This document shows, one piece after another, positions 50,483 to 59,442 of a stretch of 64,000 nt of DNA (position 1 is its first letter; each line of letters starts with the position of its first letter). The translations under genes and the position numbers were made by a program. The stretch is taken from contig DAOTXS010000076.1 of assembly GCA_034435055.1 (NCBI GenBank), forward strand, positions 62,001-126,000. Reading direction: 5' to 3'. The notes under the pieces are model-generated. The model was not told where the DNA came from and did not search any database. It was given only the letters and a program-made list of their open reading frames with translations. The DNA comes from DAOTXS01 sp034435055. Its GTDB lineage: Bacteria; Chloroflexota; Anaerolineae; UBA4142.

Positions 50483-50510
50483 CACTCCCTCGTCGCAAGA
50501 CGGGGGAGTG
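50483..50510 (+). terminator. Terminator of the cytochrome operon
   Basis: CACTCCC-T-CGTC pairs with GACG-G-GGGAGTG around a GCAA loop, then TATTTTGT. It lies 21 bases past the cytochrome stop. Confidence 0.85.
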
Positions 50511-50523
50511 TATTTTGTCCGGC

Positions 50524-50577
50524 TTGACAATCTGTAGCGATTCAGTATAATGCAAACACTTGAACAACTATTCAAGT
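50524..50577 (+). promoter_or_regulatory. Promoter with ArsR/SmtB-type operator
   Basis: TTGACA (50524-50529), a 16-base spacer, TATAAT (50546-50551). Just downstream, ACTTGAA (50558-50564) and TTCAAGT (50571-50577) form a 7-6-7 inverted repeat overlapping the transcription start and ribosome region, as in CadC/SmtB operators. The metal sensor encoded next should repress its own operon here. Confidence 0.85.
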
Positions 50578-50589
50578 ATGGAGCAACCA

Positions 50590-50973
50590 ATGATCCGTGA
50601 TGTGTGCGATGTGCAAAGCGTCAACCAAGTTCAAGTCCGCCGTGTGCAAAAACAAATGCCCGATGCAACAACGCTCCACCAAGTTGCGGATATTTTTGCC
50701 ACGCTGGGTGATCCTACACGCGCCCGCATCGTCTTTGCGTTATCCCAATCAGAGTTATGTGTTTGCGATCTTGCCGTTCTGCTCAACATGACATTGTCCG
50801 CCGTGTCGCATCAGTTACGCATCTTGCGTCACATGGGACTGGTCAAGTTTCGTAAAATGGGGCGTATGGCGTACTATTCGCTTGACGATGAACATGCCAG
50901 CGAACTCTTGGCGCAGGCTTTGGAACACGTTGAACATGGCATTCAGGGACAAGTCCGCCGAGTGCGCAAGTAA
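50590..50973 (+). CDS. ArsR/SmtB family metal sensor (CadC-like)
   Basis: A 127-residue winged-helix repressor. The alpha-3 metal-site motif ELCVCDLA matches CadC/ArsR, the recognition helix is LSAVSHQLRILRHMGLV, and the C-terminal DDEHASELLAQALEHVEH has the alpha-5 D-x-H...H-x-x-H-type zinc site of SmtB. An N-terminal Cys (RDVC) could complete the CadC-type site. Both site types are present, suggesting response to Cd/Pb and Zn. ATG 50590 has GGAG six bases upstream; starts at 50560 or 50578 fall inside the operator or lack a ribosome site. Heads the arsR-ynfA-P1B ATPase operon. Confidence 0.9.
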   Translation: MIRDVCDVQSVNQVQVRRVQKQMPDATTLHQVADIFATLGDPTRARIVFALSQSELCVCDLAVLLNMTLSAVSHQLRILRHMGLVKFRKMGRMAYYSLDDEHASELLAQALEHVEHGIQGQVRRVRK

Positions 50974-51052
50974 ATGAAAATCGACAGAAATGACTCAAGT
51001 TTACCCTAGCTCAAACGAGGCAAGTGATTGACACGAACCATCGGAGAAAAAA

Positions 51053-51400
51053 ATGCAAATTGAAATTGTTGCAGTTGTGAAATCGCTTGCCTTATTCGCG
51101 CTCGCCGGTCTCGCCGAAATTGGCGGAGGATATTTGGTCTGGCAGTGGTTGCGCGAAGGCAAAGGAATATTGCTGGGCGTTGTCGGTGGCGTGATCCTAG
51201 TCCTCTACGGGATCATTCCCACATTTCAAAGCGAATCCGCCTTTGGGCGCGTTTATGCGGCGTACGGAGGCATTTTTATCGTGCTTTCAATTCTCTGGGG
51301 TATGCTCTTTGATCATTGGCGACCGGATCGCTTTGATCTGGTTGGCGGGGCGATTGCGCTGGGTGGTGTCGCGATTATTTTATGGGGTAGGCAATTTTAA
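51053..51400 (+). CDS. YnfA/UPF0060 family small membrane protein
   Basis: A 115-residue four-helix protein. LFALAGLAEIGGGYLVWQWLREGK and GRVYAAYGGIFIVLSILWGMLFDHWRPDRFDLVGGAIALGGVAIILW are the family signatures. YnfA proteins resemble small multidrug resistance transporters. It lies between the metal sensor (79 bases upstream) and the P1B ATPase, whose start follows its stop with one base between, so a role in metal or cation export is likely. ATG 51053 has a GGAGAAAA ribosome site. Confidence 0.9.
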   Translation: MQIEIVAVVKSLALFALAGLAEIGGGYLVWQWLREGKGILLGVVGGVILVLYGIIPTFQSESAFGRVYAAYGGIFIVLSILWGMLFDHWRPDRFDLVGGAIALGGVAIILWGRQF

Positions 51401-51401
51401 G

Positions 51402-53501
51402 ATGATTCAAACCGCTGAACTCACCATTAAAGGGATGGATTGCGCCGAGTGCGCTACCCACATCGAAGAGCGCTTGCGCAAGATCGATGGTGTGCAAACA
51501 GCGCAAGTTTTTCTCGCCGCCGAAAAAGGCGTGATCACGTTCGACCCGGCACGCGCAAACCTGACCGCGTTTGCTAGTGCGATTGGTGAATTGGGTTATC
51601 GAACGGAACTGTCTAACATTGCGTCGCAAAAAAATAATCGCTGGGTTGAGTTTGCCGGCATCGCCCGTTTTGCGTTCATTGCGGCAGTTGCCGGGTTGGC
51701 GCTTGTCGGCATCCTTGTCGAGCGCTTGGGAATTTTGAATGGCGTTGTTGCGCAAATTCCTGCGCCCATCGTCGTTCTGGCAATTCTTGTCGGCGGCTAT
51801 CCGATTTTCAAAAGTGCATTGCTTGCCGCGCGCGCGCGCCAGATCAACGCCGATCTGTTGATGACTGTCGCGATCACTGGCGCATCGATCCTCGGTGAAT
51901 TTATGTCCGCCGCGCTCATCGTCTTTTTTATGAACATCGCGCATTTCTTGGAAAATTTTACGACCGAAAGATCGCGCGCGGCGATTCGTCAGCTCATCGT
52001 ACTTGCGCCCAAGACCGCACGCATCAAACGCAATGGCGCAGAAATCGAAATTCCGATCGATCACCTGCACGCGCACGACACGATGATCGTTCGTCCCGGC
52101 GAACGCTTGCCCGCCGATGGCGTCGTCGTCGATGGTGTGAGCGCGGTCGATCAATCACCGATCACCGGCGAATCGATGCCGGTCGAAAAATGCGCTGGCG
52201 ATGCGGTGTTCGCCGGGAGTGTAAATCAGCGCGGTGTGTTGCAAGTCAACGTTACGCGCGTCGGGCGTGATTCGATGCTGGGAAAAATTATCCGGCTCGT
52301 GGAAGAAGCGGAAGCCGCCAAAGCGCCGGTGCAAAAATTCGCTGATCATTACAGCGCGCTCTATTTGCCGGTCGTCATCGGCGCGGCGGTGTTAACGTTT
52401 CTGGTTACGCGCAATCCAACGAACGCGATTGCCGTACTCGTCGTTGCGTGTCCGTGCGCGATTGCGCTGGCGACGCCGCTTGCGGTGGTGGCGAGTGTTG
52501 GGCGTGCGGCGCGCCAGGGTATTCTCATCAAAGGTGGATTGTATCTCGAATCGTTGGCAAAAGTTGATACGTTGGTGATGGATAAGACCGGCACGTTGAC
52601 GTTTGGCAAACCGAAAGTGACGGACATTCAAGCTGCAAGTTCCAAGTTCCAAGTTTCAGAGTTACTCCGACTGGCGGCGGCGGCGGAAAAATTTTCTGAG
52701 CATCCGCTCGCGTCGGCAATTTTGGAAGCGGCGAACACGCGCGGTATTACCATCGACGCGCCCAGTTCGTTCGAGGTGATTGCCGGGCAAGGTGTGATCG
52801 CGCAAGTCAACGGAGACCAAATAGCTTTCGGCAATCAACACCTGATGGACGAGCGCGGGATTGTTATCGGTGCGGAACTGCGCGCGCGCGCGGCGGAGTT
52901 GGAACGCGAAGGCAAAACGGTGATGTTGTTGTCGTCGAATTCACACGCCGCCGGGCTGATTGCCGTTGCTGATCAAGTGCGCGCGCAAGTGCCGGACGCG
53001 CTCAAGCGGTTGCAATCGCTGGGCATCCAGCGAATGATCTTGTTGACCGGCGATAATCAACGCGTTGCGTCTGCACTCGCACAAAAACTCGGTGTGGAAT
53101 TTCGCGCGGAGATGTTGCCGGAAAACAAAATCGAGTTCATCCGCGAGTTGCAACGCAAAGGTCATCGCGTTGCTATGATTGGTGATGGCATCAACGACGC
53201 GCCCGCGCTTGCGCAAGCGGATGTAGGCATTGCGATGGGCGTTGCCGGCACAGACGTGGCGATGGAAGCGGCGCACATTGCTTTGATGACCGACGAATGG
53301 GAAAATGTGCCCGCGGCGATTCGCTTGGCGCGCCGCGCGTTTCGCACGATTCAACAAAACATCGCGTTTGGTTTGCTGTTCAACCTCGCCGGGCTGACGC
53401 TTGCCTCGACCGGGATTTTGACGCCGGTGATGGCGGCGGCGGCACAGTCGTTGCCGGATGTGGCGGTCTTTATCAATTCATCGAAATTGTTGCGCAAGTA
53501 A
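51402..53501 (+). CDS. P1B-type heavy-metal ATPase (Zn/Cd/Pb type)
   Basis: A 699-residue exporter. An N-terminal HMA domain with GMDCAECATHIEERL (CxxC-type GMDCxxC of ZntA/CadA) is followed by eight helices. VACPCAIAL is the intramembrane metal motif, DKTGTLTFGKP the phosphorylation site, HPLASAI the nucleotide-domain signature, and GDGINDAPALAQADVGIAMG the hinge. The C-terminal helix has SLPDVAVFINSSKLL with an Asp like PIB-2 pumps; Met/Ser residues typical of copper pumps are absent. ATG 51402 follows directly after ynfA; a far upstream open frame overlaps ynfA and is rejected. Confidence 0.92.
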   Translation: MIQTAELTIKGMDCAECATHIEERLRKIDGVQTAQVFLAAEKGVITFDPARANLTAFASAIGELGYRTELSNIASQKNNRWVEFAGIARFAFIAAVAGLALVGILVERLGILNGVVAQIPAPIVVLAILVGGYPIFKSALLAARARQINADLLMTVAITGASILGEFMSAALIVFFMNIAHFLENFTTERSRAAIRQLIVLAPKTARIKRNGAEIEIPIDHLHAHDTMIVRPGERLPADGVVVDGVSAVDQSPITGESMPVEKCAGDAVFAGSVNQRGVLQVNVTRVGRDSMLGKIIRLVEEAEAAKAPVQKFADHYSALYLPVVIGAAVLTFLVTRNPTNAIAVLVVACPCAIALATPLAVVASVGRAARQGILIKGGLYLESLAKVDTLVMDKTGTLTFGKPKVTDIQAASSKFQVSELLRLAAAAEKFSEHPLASAILEAANTRGITIDAPSSFEVIAGQGVIAQVNGDQIAFGNQHLMDERGIVIGAELRARAAELEREGKTVMLLSSNSHAAGLIAVADQVRAQVPDALKRLQSLGIQRMILLTGDNQRVASALAQKLGVEFRAEMLPENKIEFIRELQRKGHRVAMIGDGINDAPALAQADVGIAMGVAGTDVAMEAAHIALMTDEWENVPAAIRLARRAFRTIQQNIAFGLLFNLAGLTLASTGILTPVMAAAAQSLPDVAVFINSSKLLRK

Positions 53502-53515
53502 TCCACCAAAAATTC

Positions 53516-53540
53516 GGGGCGATGCATTTTGCATCGCCCC
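53516..53540. terminator. Bidirectional terminator between convergent genes
   Basis: GGGGCGATGC (53516-53525) and GCATCGCCCC (53531-53540) form a perfect 10-bp stem around ATTTT. T-rich sequence lies on the plus side. It serves the ATPase gene and probably clpC. Confidence 0.85.
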
Positions 53541-53547
53541 GTGATTT

Positions 53548-56040
53548 TTAGATTGCCGCTAACGCCGGCTCGGTTTTGTTTTCGCCCGACGCTTCCTTGA
53601 CCCACAGCTTGAACTCGCCATCGATCACGTCGCCGATCAACGTACTGCCCGGCTTGAATTCGCCAGACAAGACGCCTTCGGACAACGGGTCTTCGATCAG
53701 GCGTTGAATCACGCGTTTGAGTGGGCGCGCGCCCAGCGCTTGATCGTATCCTTCTTCTGCCAGTTTGTTCTTGCCCGCTTCGGTGACGTGGAGTTTGAGT
53801 TGATGCTCGTCCAAGCGGGGTTGCAAATAGCCGATTTGAATATCGACGATTTGTTGAATGTCCTCTTTTGTTAACGCGCGAAAGACGACAACGTTATCTA
53901 AACGATTCAGGAATTCGGGGCGGAACAGACGCTTGAGTTCGTTCATCAACTTGTCGCGCATATTTTGGTACGCGTCTTCTTGCGTCTTGGCTTCACTGCG
54001 TTTGCCGGAAAAACCCAGCACCGAATCGCGCTGGATCAGCTCCGCGCCGATGTTCGAAGTCATAATGATGATCGTGTTGCGGAAATCGACTTTGCGTCCT
54101 TTCGCGTCCGCAAGATGACCATCTTCCAAAATCTGCAACAACATATTGAACGCTTCAGGATGCGCCTTTTCGATTTCGTCGAACAGCACGACCGAGTACG
54201 GTCGGCGGCGCACTTGTTCGGTCAGTTGACCGCCTTCTTCAAACCCGATGTACCCGGGCGGCGCGCCAACCAAACGCGAAACATTGTGGCGTTCCATAAA
54301 CTCGGACATGTCCAATTGCAGTAACGCTCTTTCATCACCGAACATGAACTCGGCGAGGGCTTTTGCCAATTCACTTTTGCCGACGCCGGTCGGTCCCAGG
54401 AAAATGAACGAACCGATAGGCCGTTTGGGGTCTTTCAACCCGGCGCGCGCGCGGCGTACCGCTTTGGCGATATTTTGGATCGCTTCGTCTTGACCGACGA
54501 TGCGCTTGTGCAGTTCCTCTTCCATCTTGAGCAAGCGTTGACTCTCTTCGCCGGCGATGCGCGTTACCGGTACCCCCGTCCACATCGCCACCACTTCGGC
54601 GATGTCCTCGCTCGATACATTGGGCGGCGTCGCGCTCGTTACTTCCATCCACTTTAATTTCATTTGGTTCATTCGTTCGCGCAAATCTTTTTCTTTGCCG
54701 AACAATTCCGCCGCCAGATCGAATTGCTCCGATTCGACCGCCGCCTCTTTTTCTTTGACGACGGCTTTCATTTCATTGTCCGCCTCTTGAAATTCCGGCG
54801 GCTTGGGCGCTTTGTACATTCGCACGCGGCTCGACGCTTCGTCGATCAGATCGATTGCCTTGTCCGGCAAAAAGCGTTCGGTGACGTAACGCGTGGCAAG
54901 ATTCGCCGCGGACACGAGCGCTTCGTCGGTGATTTTCAATTGATGATGCGCTTCGTAGCGTGGACGCAAGCCCTTGAGAATCTCGACGGTTTCTTCGACT
55001 GTTGGCTCTTCGACCTTGACCGGTTGAAAGCGCCTTTCCAACGCCGCGTCGCTTTCGATGTGCTTGCGATATTCTTCCATCGTCGTCGCGCCGATGACTT
55101 GGAGTTCGCCGCGCGACAATGCCGGTTTCAAAATGTTCGCCGCATCGACGGCACTGCCGGCGGAACCCGCGCCGACGACCATATGCAATTCATCGATGAA
55201 CAAAATCGTTTTGCTGCCTTTCAATTCATCGATGACGCGCTTCATCCGTTCTTCGAATTGCCCGCGATAAATCGTGCCAGCCACAAGCGACCCAACATCG
55301 AGTTGCACGACGCGTTTGTTGAGCAACGGACCTGGGACGTTGCCCAGATTGATCTGTTGCGCCAATCCTTCGACAATCGCCGTTTTGCCGACGCCCGGCT
55401 CACCGACCAACGCCGGATTATTTTTCGTCCGGCGCGAAAGGATTTGAATCACGCGCTCGATTTCTTTTTGCCGCCCGATGACCGGGTCAAGTTTGCCTTC
55501 TTCCGCCAACGCGGTGAGATCGGTTGCCAACTGATCGAGCAGGGGAGTTTTTGAATCGGTCTTTTTCTTTTCGGCGGCAACTTTTTCCGGCTCGCCTTCC
55601 ATCACCGCTTTCGCCAACTGGTTCCGCACTTTATCGGGATTAATGTTGAGACTCTTGAGCACGTTCACCGCGATCCCGTCACCTTCGCGCACGAGACCCA
55701 GGAGCAAATGCTCCGTGCCGATATAGTGGTGTCCCAGCCGGCGCGCCTCATCGACAGCGAGTTCGATGACGCGCTTGGTGCGCGGGGTCAAACTGAGCCG
55801 AGTGCCGGCGGCGGCTTGGCCGCGTCCCACAATATCTTCGACAATTTGGCGCACGCGATTCTGATCGACGCCGAGGTCGCGCAGCACTTTTGCCGCCATA
55901 CCTTCTTCTTCACGGATCAAACCGAGCAAGAGATGTTCGGTGCCGATGTAATTGTGGTTGAGCCGCACGGCTTCTTCCTGCGCGTACGTCAACACGCGCC
56001 GTGCGCGTTTGGTAAATTTATCAAGTTTGTCGGACATCAT
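53548..56040 (-). CDS. clpC: ATP-dependent Clp protease ATP-binding subunit ClpC
   Basis: An 830-residue double AAA+ unfoldase. Two Clp-N repeats (about 1-150), first ATPase domain with GEPGVGKTAIVEG and FIDELHMVVGAG, a middle UVR-like coiled coil (about 425-470; AAVESEQFDLAAELFGKEKDLRERM), and a second ATPase domain with GPTGVGKSELAKALAE and LFDEIEKAHPE. The ClpP-binding loop region follows at about 680 (VLGFSGKRS). ATG 56040 (a second ATG is adjacent) has AGGTGA upstream. Works with ClpP in protein degradation; ClpP is not in the window. Lies downstream of rpsA. Confidence 0.95.
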   Translation of the reverse strand: MMSDKLDKFTKRARRVLTYAQEEAVRLNHNYIGTEHLLLGLIREEEGMAAKVLRDLGVDQNRVRQIVEDIVGRGQAAAGTRLSLTPRTKRVIELAVDEARRLGHHYIGTEHLLLGLVREGDGIAVNVLKSLNINPDKVRNQLAKAVMEGEPEKVAAEKKKTDSKTPLLDQLATDLTALAEEGKLDPVIGRQKEIERVIQILSRRTKNNPALVGEPGVGKTAIVEGLAQQINLGNVPGPLLNKRVVQLDVGSLVAGTIYRGQFEERMKRVIDELKGSKTILFIDELHMVVGAGSAGSAVDAANILKPALSRGELQVIGATTMEEYRKHIESDAALERRFQPVKVEEPTVEETVEILKGLRPRYEAHHQLKITDEALVSAANLATRYVTERFLPDKAIDLIDEASSRVRMYKAPKPPEFQEADNEMKAVVKEKEAAVESEQFDLAAELFGKEKDLRERMNQMKLKWMEVTSATPPNVSSEDIAEVVAMWTGVPVTRIAGEESQRLLKMEEELHKRIVGQDEAIQNIAKAVRRARAGLKDPKRPIGSFIFLGPTGVGKSELAKALAEFMFGDERALLQLDMSEFMERHNVSRLVGAPPGYIGFEEGGQLTEQVRRRPYSVVLFDEIEKAHPEAFNMLLQILEDGHLADAKGRKVDFRNTIIIMTSNIGAELIQRDSVLGFSGKRSEAKTQEDAYQNMRDKLMNELKRLFRPEFLNRLDNVVVFRALTKEDIQQIVDIQIGYLQPRLDEHQLKLHVTEAGKNKLAEEGYDQALGARPLKRVIQRLIEDPLSEGVLSGEFKPGSTLIGDVIDGEFKLWVKEASGENKTEPALAAI

Positions 56041-56110
56041 AGTGTCACCTCAAAATTCAGTGCCCGCGAGTTTAACGTCTGATTTTTAGGAGCTCACTCC
56101 GGGAGATATA

Positions 56111-56147
56111 GAACAGCGTCCCACCACAAGCAGGGACGCCGATGTTC
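56111..56147 (-). terminator. Hairpin between rpsA and clpC
   Basis: GAACA-GCGTCCC (56111-56122) pairs with GGGACGC-cga-TGTTC (56133-56147). It lies just past the rpsA stop on the minus strand. No T-run follows, so it may be a processing site or a weak terminator. Confidence 0.55.
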
Positions 56148-56157
56148 TGCAATCAAG

Positions 56158-57396
56158 TTACTTGGTTAGTTCTTCGCTGGGTTCGGGCCATTCTTCTTCG
56201 GACGGTTCGTCCAATGGCTCATCGGCGTACTCTTCGGACGCGCGTTTCAAACTGAGTCCGAGACGGCGGCGGGTAGAATCGACGCGAATCACCCGCAGTT
56301 GCAATGTATCACCTTCTTTTACGATTTCTTTGGGATGTTGGATGCGTCGATCCGCCAACTCGGAAATGTGAATCAGCCCTTCGATGTTGTCATCCAACCG
56401 CGCGAACGCGCCAAACGACGCGAGTTTGGTAATCGTGCCATTCACGAGCTGACCGATTTTGTACCGCTCTTCCACCGTGGTCCACGGTTCCGGTTGCAAG
56501 CGTTTCATACTCAACGCGATGCGTTCGCGTTCGCGGTCGATGCCGACGACTTGCACTTGAATCGAATCGCCGACTTTGACCAGATCGCTCGGTCGTCCGA
56601 TTTTCGACCACGACATTTCGGACAGATGAATCATCCCATCGACGCCGCCCAGATCGACAAAGACGCCGAAATCGGCGACGCTTGTGACGGTGCCGGTGAG
56701 CGTCGCGCCTTCTTGAATTTCCGCCAGCAAACGTTCTTTTTGTCCTTTGCGAACTTCGCGCATCGCCGCGCGTTCGGACAAGATCAGGCGATTGCGTTCG
56801 CGATCCAGTTCGATGACCTTGAGCCGGATTTTCTTGCCGACGTACGCACTCAATTCCGATTCGCCGCTGTCGCTGGTGTCTTCCGGTTTTTTGCGGAACG
56901 TGCCTTCCAGTTGAGTGGCTGGCACAAAGCCGCGCACTTTGCCCACGCGTACGATCAAGCCGCCTTTGTTGAACCCGGCAACCTGGGCTTCAAACACCTG
57001 CCCGGATTTGAGCAATTCTTCTGCGTCGCGCCAATCGTGTTCCAACTGCGCGCGCGCAAGCGAAAGGACGACCGTCCCGTCGCGCGTTTCCGGTTTGAGA
57101 ATGAATGCTAGCACCGCGTCGCCGACGTGATACTTTTTGATCGCATCCGCGCTCATCTTTTCCATTTCTTTGGAATCGACGACGCCTTCCGATTTTGCGC
57201 CAATGTCAATCAAGATTTCGCGCGCGTCCGCGCGGACGATGACGCCCGGCACGATCGCGCCGTACTTGAGTTTCTTGAAACCCAAATCCAAATCCGTAAA
57301 GTCACGCATCGAGACTTGTTTTTCAGTTCCCGCGCTGGCGGGCTTGCTTTTTGGTTTTGCCTCCTGGGGACTGTTTTGTCCGCCCGTTGAAACCAT
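56158..57396 (-). CDS. rpsA: 30S ribosomal protein S1-like (four S1 domains)
   Basis: A 412-residue RNA-binding protein with four S1 motifs at about 47-115, 132-205, 222-290 and 307-377 (GAIVPGVIVRADAREILIDIGAKSEG; GQVFEAQVAGFNKGGLIVRVGKVRGFVPATQL; GATLTGTVTSVADFGVFVDLGGVDGMIHLSEMSW; GQLVNGTITKLASFGAFARLDDNIEGLIHISEL). The acidic C-terminus is Glu/Pro-rich. Binds mRNA to the small subunit. ATG 57396 follows GGGGGA; a GTG at 57411 lacks a ribosome site. A TATAAT lies on the minus strand at about 57445-57450. Confidence 0.9.
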   Translation of the reverse strand: MVSTGGQNSPQEAKPKSKPASAGTEKQVSMRDFTDLDLGFKKLKYGAIVPGVIVRADAREILIDIGAKSEGVVDSKEMEKMSADAIKKYHVGDAVLAFILKPETRDGTVVLSLARAQLEHDWRDAEELLKSGQVFEAQVAGFNKGGLIVRVGKVRGFVPATQLEGTFRKKPEDTSDSGESELSAYVGKKIRLKVIELDRERNRLILSERAAMREVRKGQKERLLAEIQEGATLTGTVTSVADFGVFVDLGGVDGMIHLSEMSWSKIGRPSDLVKVGDSIQVQVVGIDRERERIALSMKRLQPEPWTTVEERYKIGQLVNGTITKLASFGAFARLDDNIEGLIHISELADRRIQHPKEIVKEGDTLQLRVIRVDSTRRRLGLSLKRASEEYADEPLDEPSEEEWPEPSEELTK

Positions 57397-57411
57397 CTTT
57401 TCCCCCGACAC

Positions 57412-57883
57412 CAGTTTTTGCGATCATTGCATCGTTTGAATGAATTATAAAGGCGATGTCCATCGCCAATATATTATAGTCACTTTCACTGCAAATAGCA
57501 ACCTTGTTGATCGCCGTCACATACCCGGTGGGAGAATATTAATTTCCCATCTGAATCGTCGAAATGGCATCTAATCCAATGCGCTGCTCCATTGGGGGGA
57601 CGCGTGATTGCTCTAAATGATCTGCTCGTACCACAAATTGGCAACCCACCGCCTATGTACGAGTCCCTGGTTCAAGTGGGTTATATGGGCGGAAAAGTGT
57701 TTCCGTAGATTACAAAATCAAGCATGGGATTTCTCCAGAATGTAGGTTCTCACATCTCTGTCGCAGAAATCCCATGCTCAAGAATCGTTGCTGTGATATC
57801 CAGGCACTTGCGGGAGATCAATGACGCACATCTTCAGGCAGGCATATGGATTTTTCTATCGTGTTCAATCGTGGTCGTGCCGA
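57412..57883. other. Gene-free interval with a 14-bp inverted repeat
   Basis: About 470 bases separate the rpsA start from the tctA stop. AGCATGGGATTTCT (57721-57734) is exactly inverted as AGAAATCCCATGCT (57765-57778), a probable terminator for the tct operon, though 105 bases past its stop. A second possible stem is AACCCAC/GTGGGTT near 57645-57683. A 65-codon open frame (57511-57708) lacks a start. No tRNA or family repeat is recognised. Confidence 0.5.
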
Positions 57884-59434
57884 TCAATCTTTCTCATCGC
57901 CGAATGTCGGTACTGCTACAGCACGTCCCTGTCTGGCTTGATATCGTTTCCAAAGGATTTCGGCAAAGGGAATCAGTAATGACAGAAATGCGAGAATCAA
58001 AATCACCATCGAGAGTGGACGCGTGAAGAAGATCGCCGGGTTACCTACCGAGATCAAGAGTGAGCGGCGAAATTCTTGTTCGATGAGCGGACCCAGAACG
58101 ACGCCAAGCACGACAGGTGCCATCGGAAAACCATGCCGTCGCATAAAGAACGCCAGCAGACCCAGTAGCAACAGCACGAGCAAGCCGATCAAACTCCCTT
58201 CGTTGCTGTATACGCCCAGCACCGAAAATACCAGAATACTTCCAAACAACAATGGCTTGGGCACATCGAGCATTTTAATCCACAGCCCCACGAGTGGTAG
58301 ATTGAGCAAGAGCAACAATGCGTTGCCAATGTAAAGACTCGCAATCAACCCCCACACCAGTTCGGGGCGTTGCGCGAAGAGCAAGGGGCCCGGACGCAGA
58401 CCGTACAATTGAAATGCCGCGAGCATCATCGCGGTCGTCCCCGATCCCGGGATGCCGAGTGCCAGCAACGGCACAAGCGAGCCGCCTGCGCTCGCATTAT
58501 TTGCGGCTTCGGGCCCTGCCACGCCCTCGATCATACCCGTGCCAAATTTTTCTGGTGTTTTGGACGAACGTCGTTCGAGGTTGTACGAAAGAAACGTCGC
58601 GACTGTCGCGCCTGCGCCGGGCAGAATGCCGATGATGAAACCAAGTAGCGAACCACGCGCCCATGCCGGCGCAGACCGGCGCCATTCATCGCGGCTCATC
58701 CATAAGGTTCCTGTTGTCTTGATAGTTTCTTCTTGCACATGTCTAAAAGTGCCAGCCGTCCACAATACTTCACCAATCGCGAACAAACCAATTGCGGCGA
58801 TAACAATGTCAATGCCGCTAAGCAAGTGCGGACTGCCGAACGTGAAACGTGCTTGTCCGGTTTGCAGGTCAATGCCCACCATACCGATTCCGAGGCCGAG
58901 CAATGTGGCAAACATCGCTTTGGGCGCGGATTCGCCGGCAAGACCGGTAACGGCAGTGAGCGCGAGGAACATGATCGCAAAGTATTCTGGCGGACCGAAC
59001 TTGAGCGCAAACTCGACGAGCGCAGGCGCAAGCAACATCAGCATCAATGTTGCAAAGGTGCCGGCAAAGAACGAGCCGATGGCGGCAGTTGCCAATGCCG
59101 CGCCACCGCGTCCCTGCTTCGCCATACGAAATCCATCGAGTGTCGTTACGACGCTTGCACTTTCGCCCGGTGTATTGACCAGAATCGAAGTAGTCGAGCC
59201 GCCGTACATCGCGCCGTAATAGATACCGCCGAACAAGATAAACGCCGTCGCCGGGTCAAGCCCGAACGTCAACGGCAACAAGAGCGAAATCGTTAGCGCA
59301 GGTCCAATGCCAGGCAGAACGCCGATTGCCGTACCAACGACCACGCCAATGAAACCGAACAACAAGTTGAGGGGACTAAGGGCGGTGCCAAAACCGGTTC
59401 CAAGGTTGGCGAGCAAGTGAGCAAAAATATCCAT
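57884..59434 (-). CDS. tctA: Tripartite tricarboxylate transporter, large membrane subunit
   Basis: A 516-residue membrane protein with about eleven helices. GVLPGIGPALTISLLLPLTFGLDP and GSTTSILVNTPGE are the N-terminal TctA motif, mirrored by GILPGAGATVATFLSYNLERR and ALGIPGSGTTAMML in the second half. It is the ion-coupled translocation pore. The tctB gene lies 8 bases upstream and tctC heads the operon. Substrates in this family include citrate, other tricarboxylates and various aromatic acids. Confidence 0.94.
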   Translation of the reverse strand: MDIFAHLLANLGTGFGTALSPLNLLFGFIGVVVGTAIGVLPGIGPALTISLLLPLTFGLDPATAFILFGGIYYGAMYGGSTTSILVNTPGESASVVTTLDGFRMAKQGRGGAALATAAIGSFFAGTFATLMLMLLAPALVEFALKFGPPEYFAIMFLALTAVTGLAGESAPKAMFATLLGLGIGMVGIDLQTGQARFTFGSPHLLSGIDIVIAAIGLFAIGEVLWTAGTFRHVQEETIKTTGTLWMSRDEWRRSAPAWARGSLLGFIIGILPGAGATVATFLSYNLERRSSKTPEKFGTGMIEGVAGPEAANNASAGGSLVPLLALGIPGSGTTAMMLAAFQLYGLRPGPLLFAQRPELVWGLIASLYIGNALLLLLNLPLVGLWIKMLDVPKPLLFGSILVFSVLGVYSNEGSLIGLLVLLLLGLLAFFMRRHGFPMAPVVLGVVLGPLIEQEFRRSLLISVGNPAIFFTRPLSMVILILAFLSLLIPFAEILWKRYQARQGRAVAVPTFGDEKD

Positions 59435-59442
59435 GTTTCACC

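Noticed and set aside
57660..57690. GGTTCAAGTGG resembling a tRNA T-loop
   Set aside because: No matching acceptor stem, anticodon arm or D arm could be folded around it.
57511..57708. A 65-codon plus-strand open frame with a plausible protein-like translation
   Set aside because: No ATG/GTG start with a ribosome site, no family recognised, and chance frames of this length are expected at this base composition. Kept only as part of the gene-free interval.
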